Assembly: GCA_039029315.1 (NCBI GenBank)
Contig: JBCCGK010000066.1
Span: forward strand, 1-64,000
Direction: 5' to 3'
DNA: 64,000 nucleotides
Source of the DNA: JBCCCJ01 sp039029315
GTDB lineage: Bacteria > Bacteroidota > Bacteroidia > J057
The notes below the pieces were generated by a model that was not told where the DNA came from, searched no databases, and worked only from the letters and a program-made list of their open reading frames with translations. Positions 16,668 to 24,851 of this stretch are shown here, piece by piece; position 1 is the first letter of the stretch, and each line of letters starts with the position of its first letter. The translations under genes were made by a program, and so were the position numbers.

Positions 16668-17369
16668 TCAGTTTTGCATGTATTCAAGATAAAGCTCCTC
16701 CAATTCCTTGGCACTTACTTCAGTGCTGTGCAGTTCTTTCACCAATTGGCCATGTTTGAGAATGCCAATTCGGTGACAGACCTCCCGCACACGAAAAATA
16801 TCATGAGAAGCCATCAAGATTGCAGCTCCTTCAGCAGCCAGTTTTTTGAGCAATTCTGACAGCTCATTACTGGCTAGTGGGTCCAGACCACTGGCAGGCT
16901 CATCGAGGAGATAGACCTTTGCCTTTTTGGCATATGCAATGGCAATGCCTACTTTCTGGCGCATTCCCTTGGAGTAGTCAGCAACTTTTTGATGGTGAGC
17001 ATCGCTCTGCAAACCGCAAGTATTCAAGAATTCCTGCAATTCGCTTTTGGAATATGTGAGTCCAGCCAAACGACAGAAATAATCCAGATTCTCCAATCCG
17101 GTCAAATAGGGATAGAGATTGACATTCTCTGGGATGTAACCGATCAGCTTGCGTACTTGAGTGGTTTCACGTCCTACATCTAACTCATCAATACTTGCTG
17201 TTCCCGAGTCAGGGGAGAGGAATCCCAGGAGAACATTGATGGTGGTGGACTTACCGGCTCCATTTGCTCCAAGTAAGCCCAAAATTTCTCCTTTGGGGAT
17301 GGTTAAGGACAGGTTTTGAACAGCAGGCTTGCCTTTGAAAGACTTGCTGACTTGATGAAGGTGTATCAT
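16668..17369 (-). CDS. ABC transporter ATP-binding protein (exporter type)
   Basis: The 233-residue ATPase starts at ATG 17369 (MIHLHQVSKSF). The longer frame to 17441 would translate an operator palindrome (MQQCC...) and is rejected. Walker A is GANGAGKST at residues 34-42, the Q-loop region is GYIPEN, the signature is YSKGMRQK, Walker B is VYLLDEPASGLD and the switch His is in ASHD. The CcmA/NosF-like sequence and the four ABC-2 permease genes downstream indicate an export or membrane-remodelling transporter. The promoter at 17401-17430 is covered by two Fur-type palindromes. Confidence 0.88.
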   Translation of the reverse strand: MIHLHQVSKSFKGKPAVQNLSLTIPKGEILGLLGANGAGKSTTINVLLGFLSPDSGTASIDELDVGRETTQVRKLIGYIPENVNLYPYLTGLENLDYFCRLAGLTYSKSELQEFLNTCGLQSDAHHQKVADYSKGMRQKVGIAIAYAKKAKVYLLDEPASGLDPLASNELSELLKKLAAEGAAILMASHDIFRVREVCHRIGILKHGQLVKELHSTEVSAKELEELYLEYMQN

Positions 17370-17387
17370 TTGGGTAGAAGCTAGAGA

Positions 17388-17402
17388 TGCAACATGCTCG
17401 CA
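17388..17402. promoter_or_regulatory. Degenerate second operator box of the ATPase-permease promoter
   Basis: TGCAACA-T-GCTCGCA: the left half is perfect and the right half has three changes from TGTTGCA. Its centre is exactly 38 bp from the perfect box at 17426-17440 and it touches the -7 element. This reproduces the geometry of the box pair at 17991-18047. Confidence 0.55.
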
Positions 17403-17430
17403 AAAAGAAAAAGAATAGCCATAAATGCAA
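17401..17430 (-). promoter_or_regulatory. Promoter of the ATPase-permease operon
   Basis: On the minus strand TTG (17428-17430), 19 bp, then TCTTTTTG (17401-17408) fits the Bacteroidota -33/-7 pattern TTG-N19-TAnnTTTG with one mismatch. The -33 element lies inside the palindrome at 17426-17440. Confidence 0.5.
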
Positions 17431-17440
17431 CACTGTTGCA
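17426..17440. promoter_or_regulatory. Fur-family-type operator box, 7-1-7 palindrome
   Basis: A perfect TGCAACA-C-TGTTGCA palindrome overlaps the -33 element of the leftward ATPase-permease promoter. It has the same core as the boxes at 17991 and 18029. The 7-1-7 layout is characteristic of Fur, Zur and PerR operators; which regulator binds is inference. Confidence 0.7.
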
Positions 17441-17503
17441 TAAAGTTTTGAAAAAAATGGAAGCCGCAAAGGCGAGATCAGATCGAAAAAAAATAAGATC
17501 CCC

Positions 17504-17926
17504 CTACTCCGACACACAGCAATCATCCTCCTCACATCGGCAATGTCTCCTGTTGTATACATGAAGAAAAACCAGACCGAAAGCAGGGAAGTAGATCAAG
17601 GCATGACTCAGATGAAACAGATGAAATGTTTCGATGAGAATGTATCCTGCCAATAAAGCCCAGGCAAAGTAGAGCGCAAATGGCATCCATCTGAGGGATG
17701 TCTTTTTGGCTGAATAATGAATGGCAACAAAGGAAATGATAAGAAAAAAATAATCCAGGATACCCCACCACAAAGGAGCAGATGCGTGGTGATCAGCAGT
17801 GCTGGCATGTGCCAAAAAAATCAAAGGGGTGGCCACACAATGAAGCGCACAGAGAGCACTGGCGAATGCCCCCAGGGTATCAGATGTAGCGTTTTTACGA
17901 AGAAAGGTTCCTTGAAAACTACTCAT
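17504..17926 (-). CDS. MerC-like membrane protein
   Basis: The start is ATG 17926 (MSSFQG); the longer frame needs a TTG. The 140-residue protein has the MerC-domain hallmark C26-A-L-H-C30-V-A-T-P-L in the first of four predicted helices and a Cys-rich tail (HCRCEEDDCC). MerC proteins are inner-membrane metal-ion carriers first known for mercury; in Bacteroidota, distant members are often seen beside Fur-family regulators. A metal transport or sensing role is inferred. The gene is the first one leftward from the doubly operated promoter at 18004-18033, 134 bp before the ATPase gene, which has its own copy of the operator. Confidence 0.75.
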   Translation of the reverse strand: MSSFQGTFLRKNATSDTLGAFASALCALHCVATPLIFLAHASTADHHASAPLWWGILDYFFLIISFVAIHYSAKKTSLRWMPFALYFAWALLAGYILIETFHLFHLSHALIYFPAFGLVFLHVYNRRHCRCEEDDCCVSE

Positions 17927-17990
17927 GAAAATTGGCTGTTGTCGATTAGTCAAGGTGGATGGGGAGAGGAAATAGATGAAAAGTTAGCAA

Positions 17991-18005
17991 TGCAACAATG
18001 TTGCA
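17991..18005. promoter_or_regulatory. Fur-family-type operator box at the merC-like promoter
   Basis: A perfect TGCAACA-A-TGTTGCA palindrome overlaps the end of the -7 element (18004-18011) of the leftward promoter. Its centre is 38 bp from the next box. Confidence 0.7.
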
Positions 18006-18033
18006 AAAATACAGACTTTCTTGATTAATGCAA
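18004..18033 (-). promoter_or_regulatory. Promoter of the merC-like gene
   Basis: On the minus strand TTG (18031-18033), 19 bp, then TATTTTTG (18004-18011) is a full match to the Bacteroidota TTG-N19-TAnnTTTG promoter. Both elements are overlapped by operator palindromes, so binding should block polymerase. Confidence 0.65.
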
Positions 18034-18047
18034 CAATGTTGCATTAA
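18025..18047. promoter_or_regulatory. Extended Fur-family-type operator box between divergent genes
   Basis: This is a 23-bp perfect palindrome centred on A18036 with core TGCAACA-A-TGTTGCA (18029-18043) and TTAA/TTAA flanks. It covers the -33 of the leftward promoter. It also sits between a TTG (18021) and TAATTTG (18045), a possible rightward promoter for the binding-protein operon starting at 18096, so it could repress both directions. Confidence 0.75.
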
Positions 18048-18095
18048 TTTGAGAGAATGAACCCCACTTAATTTGAGTAACATCTTCGACTATCC

Positions 18096-19304
18096 ATGCC
18101 TATGCAAAACATCAATCAAGTGAGCGTCGCCCTTATCGCGTGGATAGTCATTTGTTTTATTCATTGCCAATCCAACACCTCCGGGGAGATGGCAGAATCT
18201 TCACTAAGGATGAATGATTCGACCTTTTTAGAGAAGTTAGACATTGATTTCGCTCAGAATTTTACGGTATACAATCATCCGTGGTATAAAATTGCCCATA
18301 TTCATTATCAAAGTGAATATCGTGATCTGGCCTTCGATCAAAAAATCATTTTTCTGCCAAAAGGAAATTCCGTACCCAAAGAATCTGAGGATCTTTCCGA
18401 TGCCTGGCTCGTGGAAGTCCCTCTTCAATCAGTAGCAGCCAATCATGATGGGGAAATTACGAGACTCGCTACTTTGGGCTTGATTGACAACATTGTAGGC
18501 ATGGGAGGGGGAGGCATTTATGACTCACGTTTACGGAAGAGATGGGAGGAAAAGGAAATTGCCTCCATCGGATACAGCTTCCATCAGATCTCACAACCGG
18601 AAATGATTCTGGCACTCAGCCCCGATGTCCTCTTGCTTCATGCTTATGACCACGGACGTTTGGCGTCTATGGATAAATTGAGACAACTTGGCATCAATGC
18701 CATTCCACAGTTTGCCTGGGCAGAACCTTCTTTTTTGGGGAAGGCAGAATGGTTAAAGTTTACAGCCATGTTTTTCAATAAAGAACAAGAAGCCAACGAA
18801 TTGTTTGACAAAATTGTTCAAAGATGTTTGGAGCTGAGACAATTGCTAGACACCAATTCTTCATCTCCCAAAGCCTTCATGACCTATTTTCCTTCTTCTG
18901 ACAGTGATTGGTCCGTGCACAGAAATGATTTTTATGCTTCCTTCCTTGAATTTGCAGGAGTGCAAAACGTGCTGAAAGATGATGGTCCCAATCACCTGGT
19001 CGGTATGAACAATGAAATGCTCCTTCACCTGGCAAAGGATGCGGATGTGTGGATTACAAACAGTAGATCTGATGCGGAATGGCCTCCTGCCAGTTATTTA
19101 CAAAGTTTTCAAGCCTACCGCAATGGACAGGTCTATCATTACCAAAAACGAACGCGCTATGAACACGATGCATATGACTGGTACGAAACGCCTGAAGTTC
19201 GGCCAGATTTGGTGCTGGAAGATCTCATTTCCATTTTTTACCCAGATCTCTTACCAGAGCATGAACTATTATTCTTTGACAAAGTGAACCTAAGCAAGCT
19301 ATGA
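18096..19304 (+). CDS. ABC importer substrate-binding lipoprotein 1 (BtuF/FepB-like)
   Basis: This 402-residue protein has an N-terminal signal peptide that may be a lipoprotein signal (Cys at residue 24 in FIHC, a weak lipobox). The rest has features of class III (TroA/BtuF-like) binding proteins: V-QSVAANHDGEITRLATLGLIDNIVGMGGGGIYD, then LALSPDVLLLHA and the helix-rich AEWLKFTAMFFNKEQEANELFDKI. Such proteins deliver iron chelates, heme, cobalamin or metal chelates to FecCD permeases. It overlaps or abuts the second binding-protein gene and is the first gene rightward of the operator region. Confidence 0.8.
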   Translation: MPMQNINQVSVALIAWIVICFIHCQSNTSGEMAESSLRMNDSTFLEKLDIDFAQNFTVYNHPWYKIAHIHYQSEYRDLAFDQKIIFLPKGNSVPKESEDLSDAWLVEVPLQSVAANHDGEITRLATLGLIDNIVGMGGGGIYDSRLRKRWEEKEIASIGYSFHQISQPEMILALSPDVLLLHAYDHGRLASMDKLRQLGINAIPQFAWAEPSFLGKAEWLKFTAMFFNKEQEANELFDKIVQRCLELRQLLDTNSSSPKAFMTYFPSSDSDWSVHRNDFYASFLEFAGVQNVLKDDGPNHLVGMNNEMLLHLAKDADVWITNSRSDAEWPPASYLQSFQAYRNGQVYHYQKRTRYEHDAYDWYETPEVRPDLVLEDLISIFYPDLLPEHELLFFDKVNLSKL

Positions 19305-19355
19305 ACTATTCCACAATTCCCTGGCCTGTGCAAACACAACATGTATTGATTCCTC

Positions 19356-19383
19356 GTAGCGATAGATTGCAATCTGTCGCTAC
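19356..19383. repeat. Near-perfect 28-bp palindrome between the binding-protein genes
   Basis: GTAGCGATAGATTGC followed by its complement (AATCTGTCGCTAC) forms a hairpin with one mismatched pair. It looks like a dispersed intergenic repeat. Its presence argues that the open frame from 19301 to 19450 is not translated and that the second binding protein starts at 19451. Confidence 0.5.
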
Positions 19384-19450
19384 AGCATCTCACCCAAAAA
19401 GGGATTTGAGCCTAGCTTCTCATGCAAGGGGCAGTCTGCAAAAAAGCGCG

Positions 19451-20698
19451 ATGATCCTCCTGAGCATTTGCCTTTTTTTCTCATGCGGGCAACAGCAAGA
19501 AGCGATGTCTGGACAAATTGAGAATATCAAAATAGACAAACCCAAGTCGGAAGTAGATCTCTTTCCCCACAAGGTAGTCCCACAACTTGCCAGGCATTTT
19601 AGGGTAAGTTATCACGGGAATTACAAAGTGGTAAAAACTGATGCGACCTTCTACCCCAATGGCGAAGAAGAGGAAGGAGAAATTAGGCAAGATGTCTTGG
19701 TTTTGGTACAAAGAGGAAGCTCCCCCCCTCATCTTCATGGCGAGTTGGAAAAGGCTACGATCATTGAGATCCCTGTCAAAACAGCAGCAGTGAATATTCA
19801 ACATGCTGAGAGTTTTTTACGGGAGTTGGGCCTCGAACATCACATTAATGCAATTGGTGGTCTGTATTCCTATGACCATAACATGAGGAACAAAGCCATC
19901 TCTGGCGAGATCGGACAGATAGGATATAGCTGGCACAGCCCGCCGAATATTGAGGTGCTATTGCAAAGACAGCCGGATGTGTTTCTGATGACCCTTGCGA
20001 GCATGGATCATACAACAAGTTTGGAGAAGTGCCGGCAAGTAGGCATTCCAACTGTAGCCGTATTTGACTGGGCAGAGCAGGCGTATTTGGCACGGGCCGA
20101 GTGGCTTAAGTTTTACAGCTTGTTTTTCAATGCGGAGGAAGACGCCAATCGGGTTTTTCACCATATCGAAGAGAGAATCAATAGCCTCAAAGCACTTACA
20201 TCAGATCTTCCGGAACGTGAATCTGCCATCTGGGGATTTTATACCAGCAAACAAAGATGGGCTATGCAGATCAGCAGCTTCCAGGCTCAATACATGCAAG
20301 ATGCAGGATTGGAAAATATATTGGCACAAAATACTCCGGCCAATGCCAATGGAAGACAGACCCTAAATACAGAAGAACTATTGTTGAAGGGAAAAGAAGC
20401 CAAACACTGGATCATTGGAGACATTCATGCAGGCCCATTGCCACAGGAAGACCTCATGGAATCCTTTGCGGCATGGAGGTCAGGTCACTTGTACCACAAC
20501 ATGACAAGAATGGATTCCAAAAACAACGCTTCGGATTGGTATGCTACAGCAATTGTTCGTCCTGATACTGTGTTGGCAGATCTGATCAAGCTGACCCATC
20601 CACAGTTATTGGCAGATTATTCTCCCGTTTTTTTGGGCCATTATGACAAACATATACAAGGTCCTTCTTCAACCGAACCAGAATCACACAGCAAATGA
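19451..20698 (+). CDS. ABC importer substrate-binding lipoprotein 2 (BtuF/FepB-like)
   Basis: The start is ATG 19451, because MILLSICLFFSCGQQQ is a clear lipoprotein signal (Cys at residue 12). The longer frame from 19301 runs through a repeat. The 415-residue product is a paralogue of the preceding protein: VKTAAVNIQHAESFLRELGLEHHINAIGGLYSYD, LLQRQPDVFLM and AEWLKFYSLFFNAEEDANRVF align with it. Two binding proteins before one permease suggest two related ligands or a capture relay. It overlaps the permease gene by 4 bp. Confidence 0.8.
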   Translation: MILLSICLFFSCGQQQEAMSGQIENIKIDKPKSEVDLFPHKVVPQLARHFRVSYHGNYKVVKTDATFYPNGEEEEGEIRQDVLVLVQRGSSPPHLHGELEKATIIEIPVKTAAVNIQHAESFLRELGLEHHINAIGGLYSYDHNMRNKAISGEIGQIGYSWHSPPNIEVLLQRQPDVFLMTLASMDHTTSLEKCRQVGIPTVAVFDWAEQAYLARAEWLKFYSLFFNAEEDANRVFHHIEERINSLKALTSDLPERESAIWGFYTSKQRWAMQISSFQAQYMQDAGLENILAQNTPANANGRQTLNTEELLLKGKEAKHWIIGDIHAGPLPQEDLMESFAAWRSGHLYHNMTRMDSKNNASDWYATAIVRPDTVLADLIKLTHPQLLADYSPVFLGHYDKHIQGPSSTEPESHSK

Positions 20699-21786
20699 GT
20701 GAAACCATTTCTCCTCCTATTCCTCAATCAAAATCGGGCATTCGCTTATCCAGCCATTCGCGGATGTTCCTTTTCCCAATACTGTTCGTTGGAACAATTC
20801 TTTTCTTCCTGTTGGAGTTGGGGATCGGATCAGTCCACATCCCGATCTCAGGGGTTATTGCAGCACTATTTAGTTTGGAAGGCGCTGACAGTACATGGAT
20901 CAAGATCATTCATGAATTGCGTTTGCCTCGCACGATTGCCGCCACCATTGGAGGGGCGGCATTGGGTACGGCTGGCTTACAATTACAAACATTGTTCAGA
21001 AATCCGCTTGCCGGTCCCTGGGCACTGGGACTGACTGCTGGGGCACAATTAGGGGTGGCACTTGTGGTGACTGCTGCTGCGGTAGTAGGCTCAAGTTTTC
21101 TGGAGAATTTCGCTTTTCTGGGCAATTTGAGTATTGTCTCGGGGGCGATGATCGGTTGTTTGCTGGTCTTATTCCTAATTGTTGGCATCTCCAGAAAAGT
21201 CAGCACCATTACTCTTTTGATTTTCGGACTGATGCTCGGTTATTTGGCACAGGGGCTGATCAGCGTCATTTTACACTTCACCAATCAATCGCAGACAAAG
21301 ATTTTTGCAGGCTGGAATGATGGGAGTTTTGCAGGGGTATATTGGGAACATTTTCCTGTATTGCTTCCACTCACCATTTCAGGACTGATCATAGGTTGGC
21401 TCATGGCCAAACCCCTGAATGCCTTATTGCTTGGAGAGAATTATGCCAGAAGTTTGGGGATATCGATTCGAAATAGCCGCATGATTACTCTTGCAAGTGC
21501 GGTCTTATTGGCAGCACCCGTCACGGCTTATTGCGGACCTATTCTTTTTCTGGGCCTGATCATTCCGCATTTGGCACGTGGGATCTTTAATACCTCAGAT
21601 CACAAAATCCTGCTTCCTGCTGTCATGTTATTGGGAAGCCTCATTGCTCTTGCTGCTGATTTATTCGTGCATCTGCCTTGGGAACGACACTTTCTGCATC
21701 TGAATGCCGTGAATGCGCTTATAGGTGCACCAGTTGTGATGTGGGTGATTTTGAAAAACAAGCGCATGCGCGGATTTGAACTTTAA
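20695..21786 (+). CDS. FecCD-family ABC importer permease
   Basis: This 363-residue integral membrane protein has about ten helices. The FecCD/BtuC family block GTAGLQLQTLFRNPLAGPWALG and the C-terminal AYCGPILFLGLIIPHLAR are present. It forms a dimer that moves chelated metal or cobalamin from the periplasm into the cytoplasm. Translational coupling is shown by the ATGA overlap with the binding-protein gene. The ATPase gene follows after 13 bp. Confidence 0.9.
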   Translation: MSETISPPIPQSKSGIRLSSHSRMFLFPILFVGTILFFLLELGIGSVHIPISGVIAALFSLEGADSTWIKIIHELRLPRTIAATIGGAALGTAGLQLQTLFRNPLAGPWALGLTAGAQLGVALVVTAAAVVGSSFLENFAFLGNLSIVSGAMIGCLLVLFLIVGISRKVSTITLLIFGLMLGYLAQGLISVILHFTNQSQTKIFAGWNDGSFAGVYWEHFPVLLPLTISGLIIGWLMAKPLNALLLGENYARSLGISIRNSRMITLASAVLLAAPVTAYCGPILFLGLIIPHLARGIFNTSDHKILLPAVMLLGSLIALAADLFVHLPWERHFLHLNAVNALIGAPVVMWVILKNKRMRGFEL

Positions 21787-21799
21787 GGACCTAACCAAT

Positions 21800-22828
21800 A
21801 TGAAACCAATTATTCGACTCAAAAATCTGGCGATTGGATATAAACATCGAAAAGAGACGACAGTTGTTGCCAGGGATATCAATGTGGAGCTCAACAAAGG
21901 AGAACTTGTTTGTTTGCTAGGGCCCAATGGCGCGGGAAAATCTACCTTGATGCGTACCATATCTGGTGCCCAAAAGCCCTTGAAAGGTCAAGTGCTGTTG
22001 GACAATGAAATCGTTCATCAACTTTCTGCGAGACAACTCGCAAAAAAATTGAGCCTCGTCCTGACTGAAAGAGTTCAGGCCGGCATGCTTACTGCCTATG
22101 AGGTAGTGGCACTAGGGCGATATCCACATACAGATTGGACAGGAAAACTGAGTCCTAAAGACCATGAACAGATTCAATGGTCTATCAACATGACGGGCGC
22201 TGATGAATTGGCAGGGAGAGTCCTGTCCGAATTGAGCGATGGGGAGCGACAAAAGATCATGGTCGCAAGGGCCTTGGCACAAGAACCGGAAGTGATGATT
22301 CTGGATGAGGTGACAGCTTTCTTGGATTTGCCAAGAAGAGTGGAGATCATGCAACTGTTGAGAAAATTGGCTCATGATACCGGAAAGGCGATCTTGTTGT
22401 CAACCCATGACATGGATTTGGCCATGCGAAGTGCTGATCAAATATGGCTATTACCCAAAGGAGGGAAATTGCATGTCGGAGCGCCAGAAGATCTGGTTCT
22501 AAATGGTACATTTGAACAAGCCTTTATCAGTGAGGGAGTCTCATTCAATCGGTTTAGCGGTGCATTTCAGATGCAACAGACAAAGGAAGACGCGGTTCAA
22601 TTAAGTGGGGAAGGAGAAGAGGCAGTCTGGACCCGCAGAGCCTTAGAGCGAGAGGGCTTTGTGGTGACCACCATTGCCAAGCGAAAAGTAGAGGTGGTAG
22701 TCAGGAACAATCAATTCACATGGATACTAACGGAGAACACTCAATCACAGGAATTTGACTCCATTTATCACCTAATGAGCGGGATTCGGAAAACGAGAGA
22801 AACAGTAAATAAAGCGGCGACACATTAA
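21800..22828 (+). CDS. ABC importer ATPase (FepC/BtuD-like) with C-terminal extension
   Basis: ATG 21800 is chosen over the TTG at 21776 because AAGGA lies just ahead of it. The 342-residue product has Walker A GPNGAGKST (41-49), signature LSDGERQK, Walker B VMILDEVTAFLD and switch His in LSTHD. In Walker B the usual DEPT is DEVT, which occurs in this subfamily. About 100 residues beyond the ATPase core form an extra domain of unknown role. Its last codons lie in a repeat shared with 41509-41570. Confidence 0.88.
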   Translation: MKPIIRLKNLAIGYKHRKETTVVARDINVELNKGELVCLLGPNGAGKSTLMRTISGAQKPLKGQVLLDNEIVHQLSARQLAKKLSLVLTERVQAGMLTAYEVVALGRYPHTDWTGKLSPKDHEQIQWSINMTGADELAGRVLSELSDGERQKIMVARALAQEPEVMILDEVTAFLDLPRRVEIMQLLRKLAHDTGKAILLSTHDMDLAMRSADQIWLLPKGGKLHVGAPEDLVLNGTFEQAFISEGVSFNRFSGAFQMQQTKEDAVQLSGEGEEAVWTRRALEREGFVVTTIAKRKVEVVVRNNQFTWILTENTQSQEFDSIYHLMSGIRKTRETVNKAATH

Positions 22829-22859
22829 GTGAATCTTACACCACAGATATGAAGGAAGT
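22798..22859 (+). repeat. 62-bp imperfect repeat (pair with 41509-41570), copy A
   Basis: Aligns without gaps to 41509-41570 at 46 of 62 positions, best at CGGCGACA and GATCTT/GAATCTT-like blocks. It spans the last ten codons and stop of the importer ATPase gene. Its nature is unknown. Confidence 0.35.
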
Positions 22860-22955
22860 GCACGGACCCTTCAGACATGTTTCTTGAAAAAAATCCGAGA
22901 TTCGACTTCTTTGTGAAAATTTTAATACCATTACATTATTTATACCCCTCTATCA

Positions 22956-23102
22956 ATGAAGTTGAACAAGATCCGCCGGGAAGAAGATATCGAGAATTTT
23001 AAATGAACGGTTCTCGATACAGCAGTACAATTAATGCAGGAAAAGAAAGAATGGAGTTTGGTATCAGTGAATAAGATCGCAAATATCATGCGCTATCTGT
23101 AA
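22956..23102 (+). pseudogene. TetR-type regulator remnant with internal stop
   Basis: One frame reads MKLNKIRREEDIENFK, then TGA at 23004-23006, then TVLDTAVQLMQEKKEWSLVS, VNKIANIMRYL and TAA. This is the N-terminal helix-turn-helix of a TetR-family repressor (helix 1 with TVLDTAVQLM-EK, helix 2 VNKIANIM), with a CGA-to-TGA type nonsense codon at position 17 and a stop at codon 49. No ligand-binding domain follows. It lies in the 326 bp ahead of the epoxide-hydrolase-like gene, whose regulator it may once have been. Confidence 0.6.
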
Positions 23103-23154
23103 ATTCAGCAAAATCGTACACCCTCTCTGTTAACATCTTTAATCCCCTCAAGCA

Positions 23155-24147
23155 ATGAATTGGAAATATGTGAAATTGGCCTTCCTTGTTTTGCTGATTC
23201 TGCTCATTGCGGTCCCTTCCTTCAGGTATTTTGCGTCCATCGACTGGTCAAAACAGCACAGCAACAGAATAGCTACCCTTCCCCTTTTGACAGCCACAGA
23301 CACTGTTGGTGAATTCCGCTTGCCAATCGGGGAGTTTGAATTGTTGGTTCGGGTAGCTGGTCTCCAAAATGAGGGACCAGGCGTTGTGCTACTGCATGGC
23401 TTCCCGGAGTCCTCAATTATGTGGCGACCCTTGTTGGAACAAGCAGCAACAGAAGGCTATCGGGTCATCGCTTTCGACCAGCGAGGCTATAGTCCTGGAG
23501 CAAGACCTACAGGTGTTTCTCATTATCACATTGACAGTTTGACACAAGATGTGATCGACGTGGCGGATCACATGGGCTTTGATCAGTTTCATTTGGTGGG
23601 GCATGATTGGGGAGCCGTCCTCAGTTGGAATGTGGCGATGGAATATCCTGAACGACTCTTAACGCTGACGGCCCTGTCCATTCCACATATTGGGGTGTTT
23701 TTTGATGCAGTGATGAATCATCCAGAACAACAAGAGCGCAGCAGTTATTTCAAATTATTGCAACTCCCGCTTCTACCTGAGTATCGATTTGTAGCCAATG
23801 ATCAGCAATTTTATAAGCAGATGATGAGCAAAAATCATCCAGACTACCTTGCGGAATATCTGGCATTGTATGGAGAATATGGCGCTGCCACCGCTGCCTT
23901 GAATTGGTATCGGGCACTGGATGTAGAAGAAATGGCCAGCAACAAGATCTTCAAACGATCGATCCAAGCACCTACCCTCTATATTTGGGGAAAAGAAGAT
24001 GGCGTCATCGCCCCAGCTATTATTCCCCAACAGGAAGCATTGATTGAAGCCACTTACAGAGAGATCTCCTTAGAAACAGGGCATGGGCTAATTCAAACCA
24101 AACCCGATACGGTAATTCAGGAGATTTTGAGGCATTTTGCTGGATGA
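23155..24147 (+). CDS. Membrane-anchored epoxide hydrolase-like protein
   Basis: The protein has 330 residues with an N-terminal hydrophobic anchor (7-22) and an alpha/beta-hydrolase domain. H81-GFPES is the oxyanion loop, VGHDWGA places an Asp nucleophile (D151), D282 (WGKEDG) is the acid and H310 (ETGHG) the base. NWYRAL at 250-255 carries a cap-domain Tyr as in epoxide hydrolases. The Asp nucleophile separates this from Ser esterases and points to epoxide hydrolase or haloalkane dehalogenase chemistry; the Tyr favours the first. It would act at the periplasmic face of the membrane. Confidence 0.8.
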   Translation: MNWKYVKLAFLVLLILLIAVPSFRYFASIDWSKQHSNRIATLPLLTATDTVGEFRLPIGEFELLVRVAGLQNEGPGVVLLHGFPESSIMWRPLLEQAATEGYRVIAFDQRGYSPGARPTGVSHYHIDSLTQDVIDVADHMGFDQFHLVGHDWGAVLSWNVAMEYPERLLTLTALSIPHIGVFFDAVMNHPEQQERSSYFKLLQLPLLPEYRFVANDQQFYKQMMSKNHPDYLAEYLALYGEYGAATAALNWYRALDVEEMASNKIFKRSIQAPTLYIWGKEDGVIAPAIIPQQEALIEATYREISLETGHGLIQTKPDTVIQEILRHFAG

Positions 24148-24215
24148 GGGGATGGCTGTTCAGGAGAGAGTCTGGTGACTGAATCTGGACGATTAGGTCC
24201 ATTCCCATTATCCAC

Positions 24216-24839
24216 CTAAAAAAATGTACCGACCAGACCGATTGAAATTCCAAAGGCTGTTTTTCTGTTTTTCCAATAGTCAACTGCACTCCAGGCCTGA
24301 TTCTGAAACAGCTCCAATGAAATCGCAAAAAAGTCATCTAGATAATATTCCATACCAGCTGTCAGGCGACTGGCAGGAATCCAGTTTCCTCCTTCCATAT
24401 AAATGAGATCAGGAGTAGTTTCTGTAATGCGAATGGGAGTTGTATAAGATTTGATGCCTGCCTGAAAGGCCACTGTCATACGGAGAGCTTGTTTCCCAAA
24501 GCGATAGCCTGGCCCCAGGAGCATATCTGTAATTGAGGCAGCTTCGTTCAGGATGTTGCCTGGATCTTCAGCAGAGTTAAGGTGGTAAATTGGATCATAC
24601 TGATCAAAGTTGAATCGAATAAATGGATGATTGACGCCTTTCCACCGATATTCGAAGGCTGACTTCAGAATCAGACCAGTGCCCAATTGAGGAGATCGCT
24701 CTGCCAGTAAACCAACTTCCAGATAGGAATTGAAGATCCGATCAGCGATTCCCTGCTCCACACTGTCCTGCTGCTGGGCATGGACAGAGAAGGAACAGAG
24801 AATCCAGATGATGAATAAATAAATCTTGTTGATTGACAT
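24216..24839 (-). CDS. Outer-membrane beta-barrel-like protein
   Basis: This 207-residue exported protein has a signal peptide ending near FSVHAQ. The mature part has alternating strands (YLEVGLLAER, LILKSAFEYRW, LRMTVAFQAGIKSY, LTAGMEYYLDDF) and a terminal aromatic GLVGTFF, the pattern of a small outer-membrane barrel. No family is recognised. It follows the TonB-receptor gene after 12 bp on the same strand, so the two are probably co-transcribed. Confidence 0.65.
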   Translation of the reverse strand: MSINKIYLFIIWILCSFSVHAQQQDSVEQGIADRIFNSYLEVGLLAERSPQLGTGLILKSAFEYRWKGVNHPFIRFNFDQYDPIYHLNSAEDPGNILNEAASITDMLLGPGYRFGKQALRMTVAFQAGIKSYTTPIRITETTPDLIYMEGGNWIPASRLTAGMEYYLDDFFAISLELFQNQAWSAVDYWKNRKTAFGISIGLVGTFF

Positions 24840-24851
24840 GTGAGGTGTTGC

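Noticed and set aside
18096..22828. Cobalamin riboswitch before the BtuF-like genes
   Set aside because: Only about 50 bp separate the operator from the start, with no B12-box sequence.
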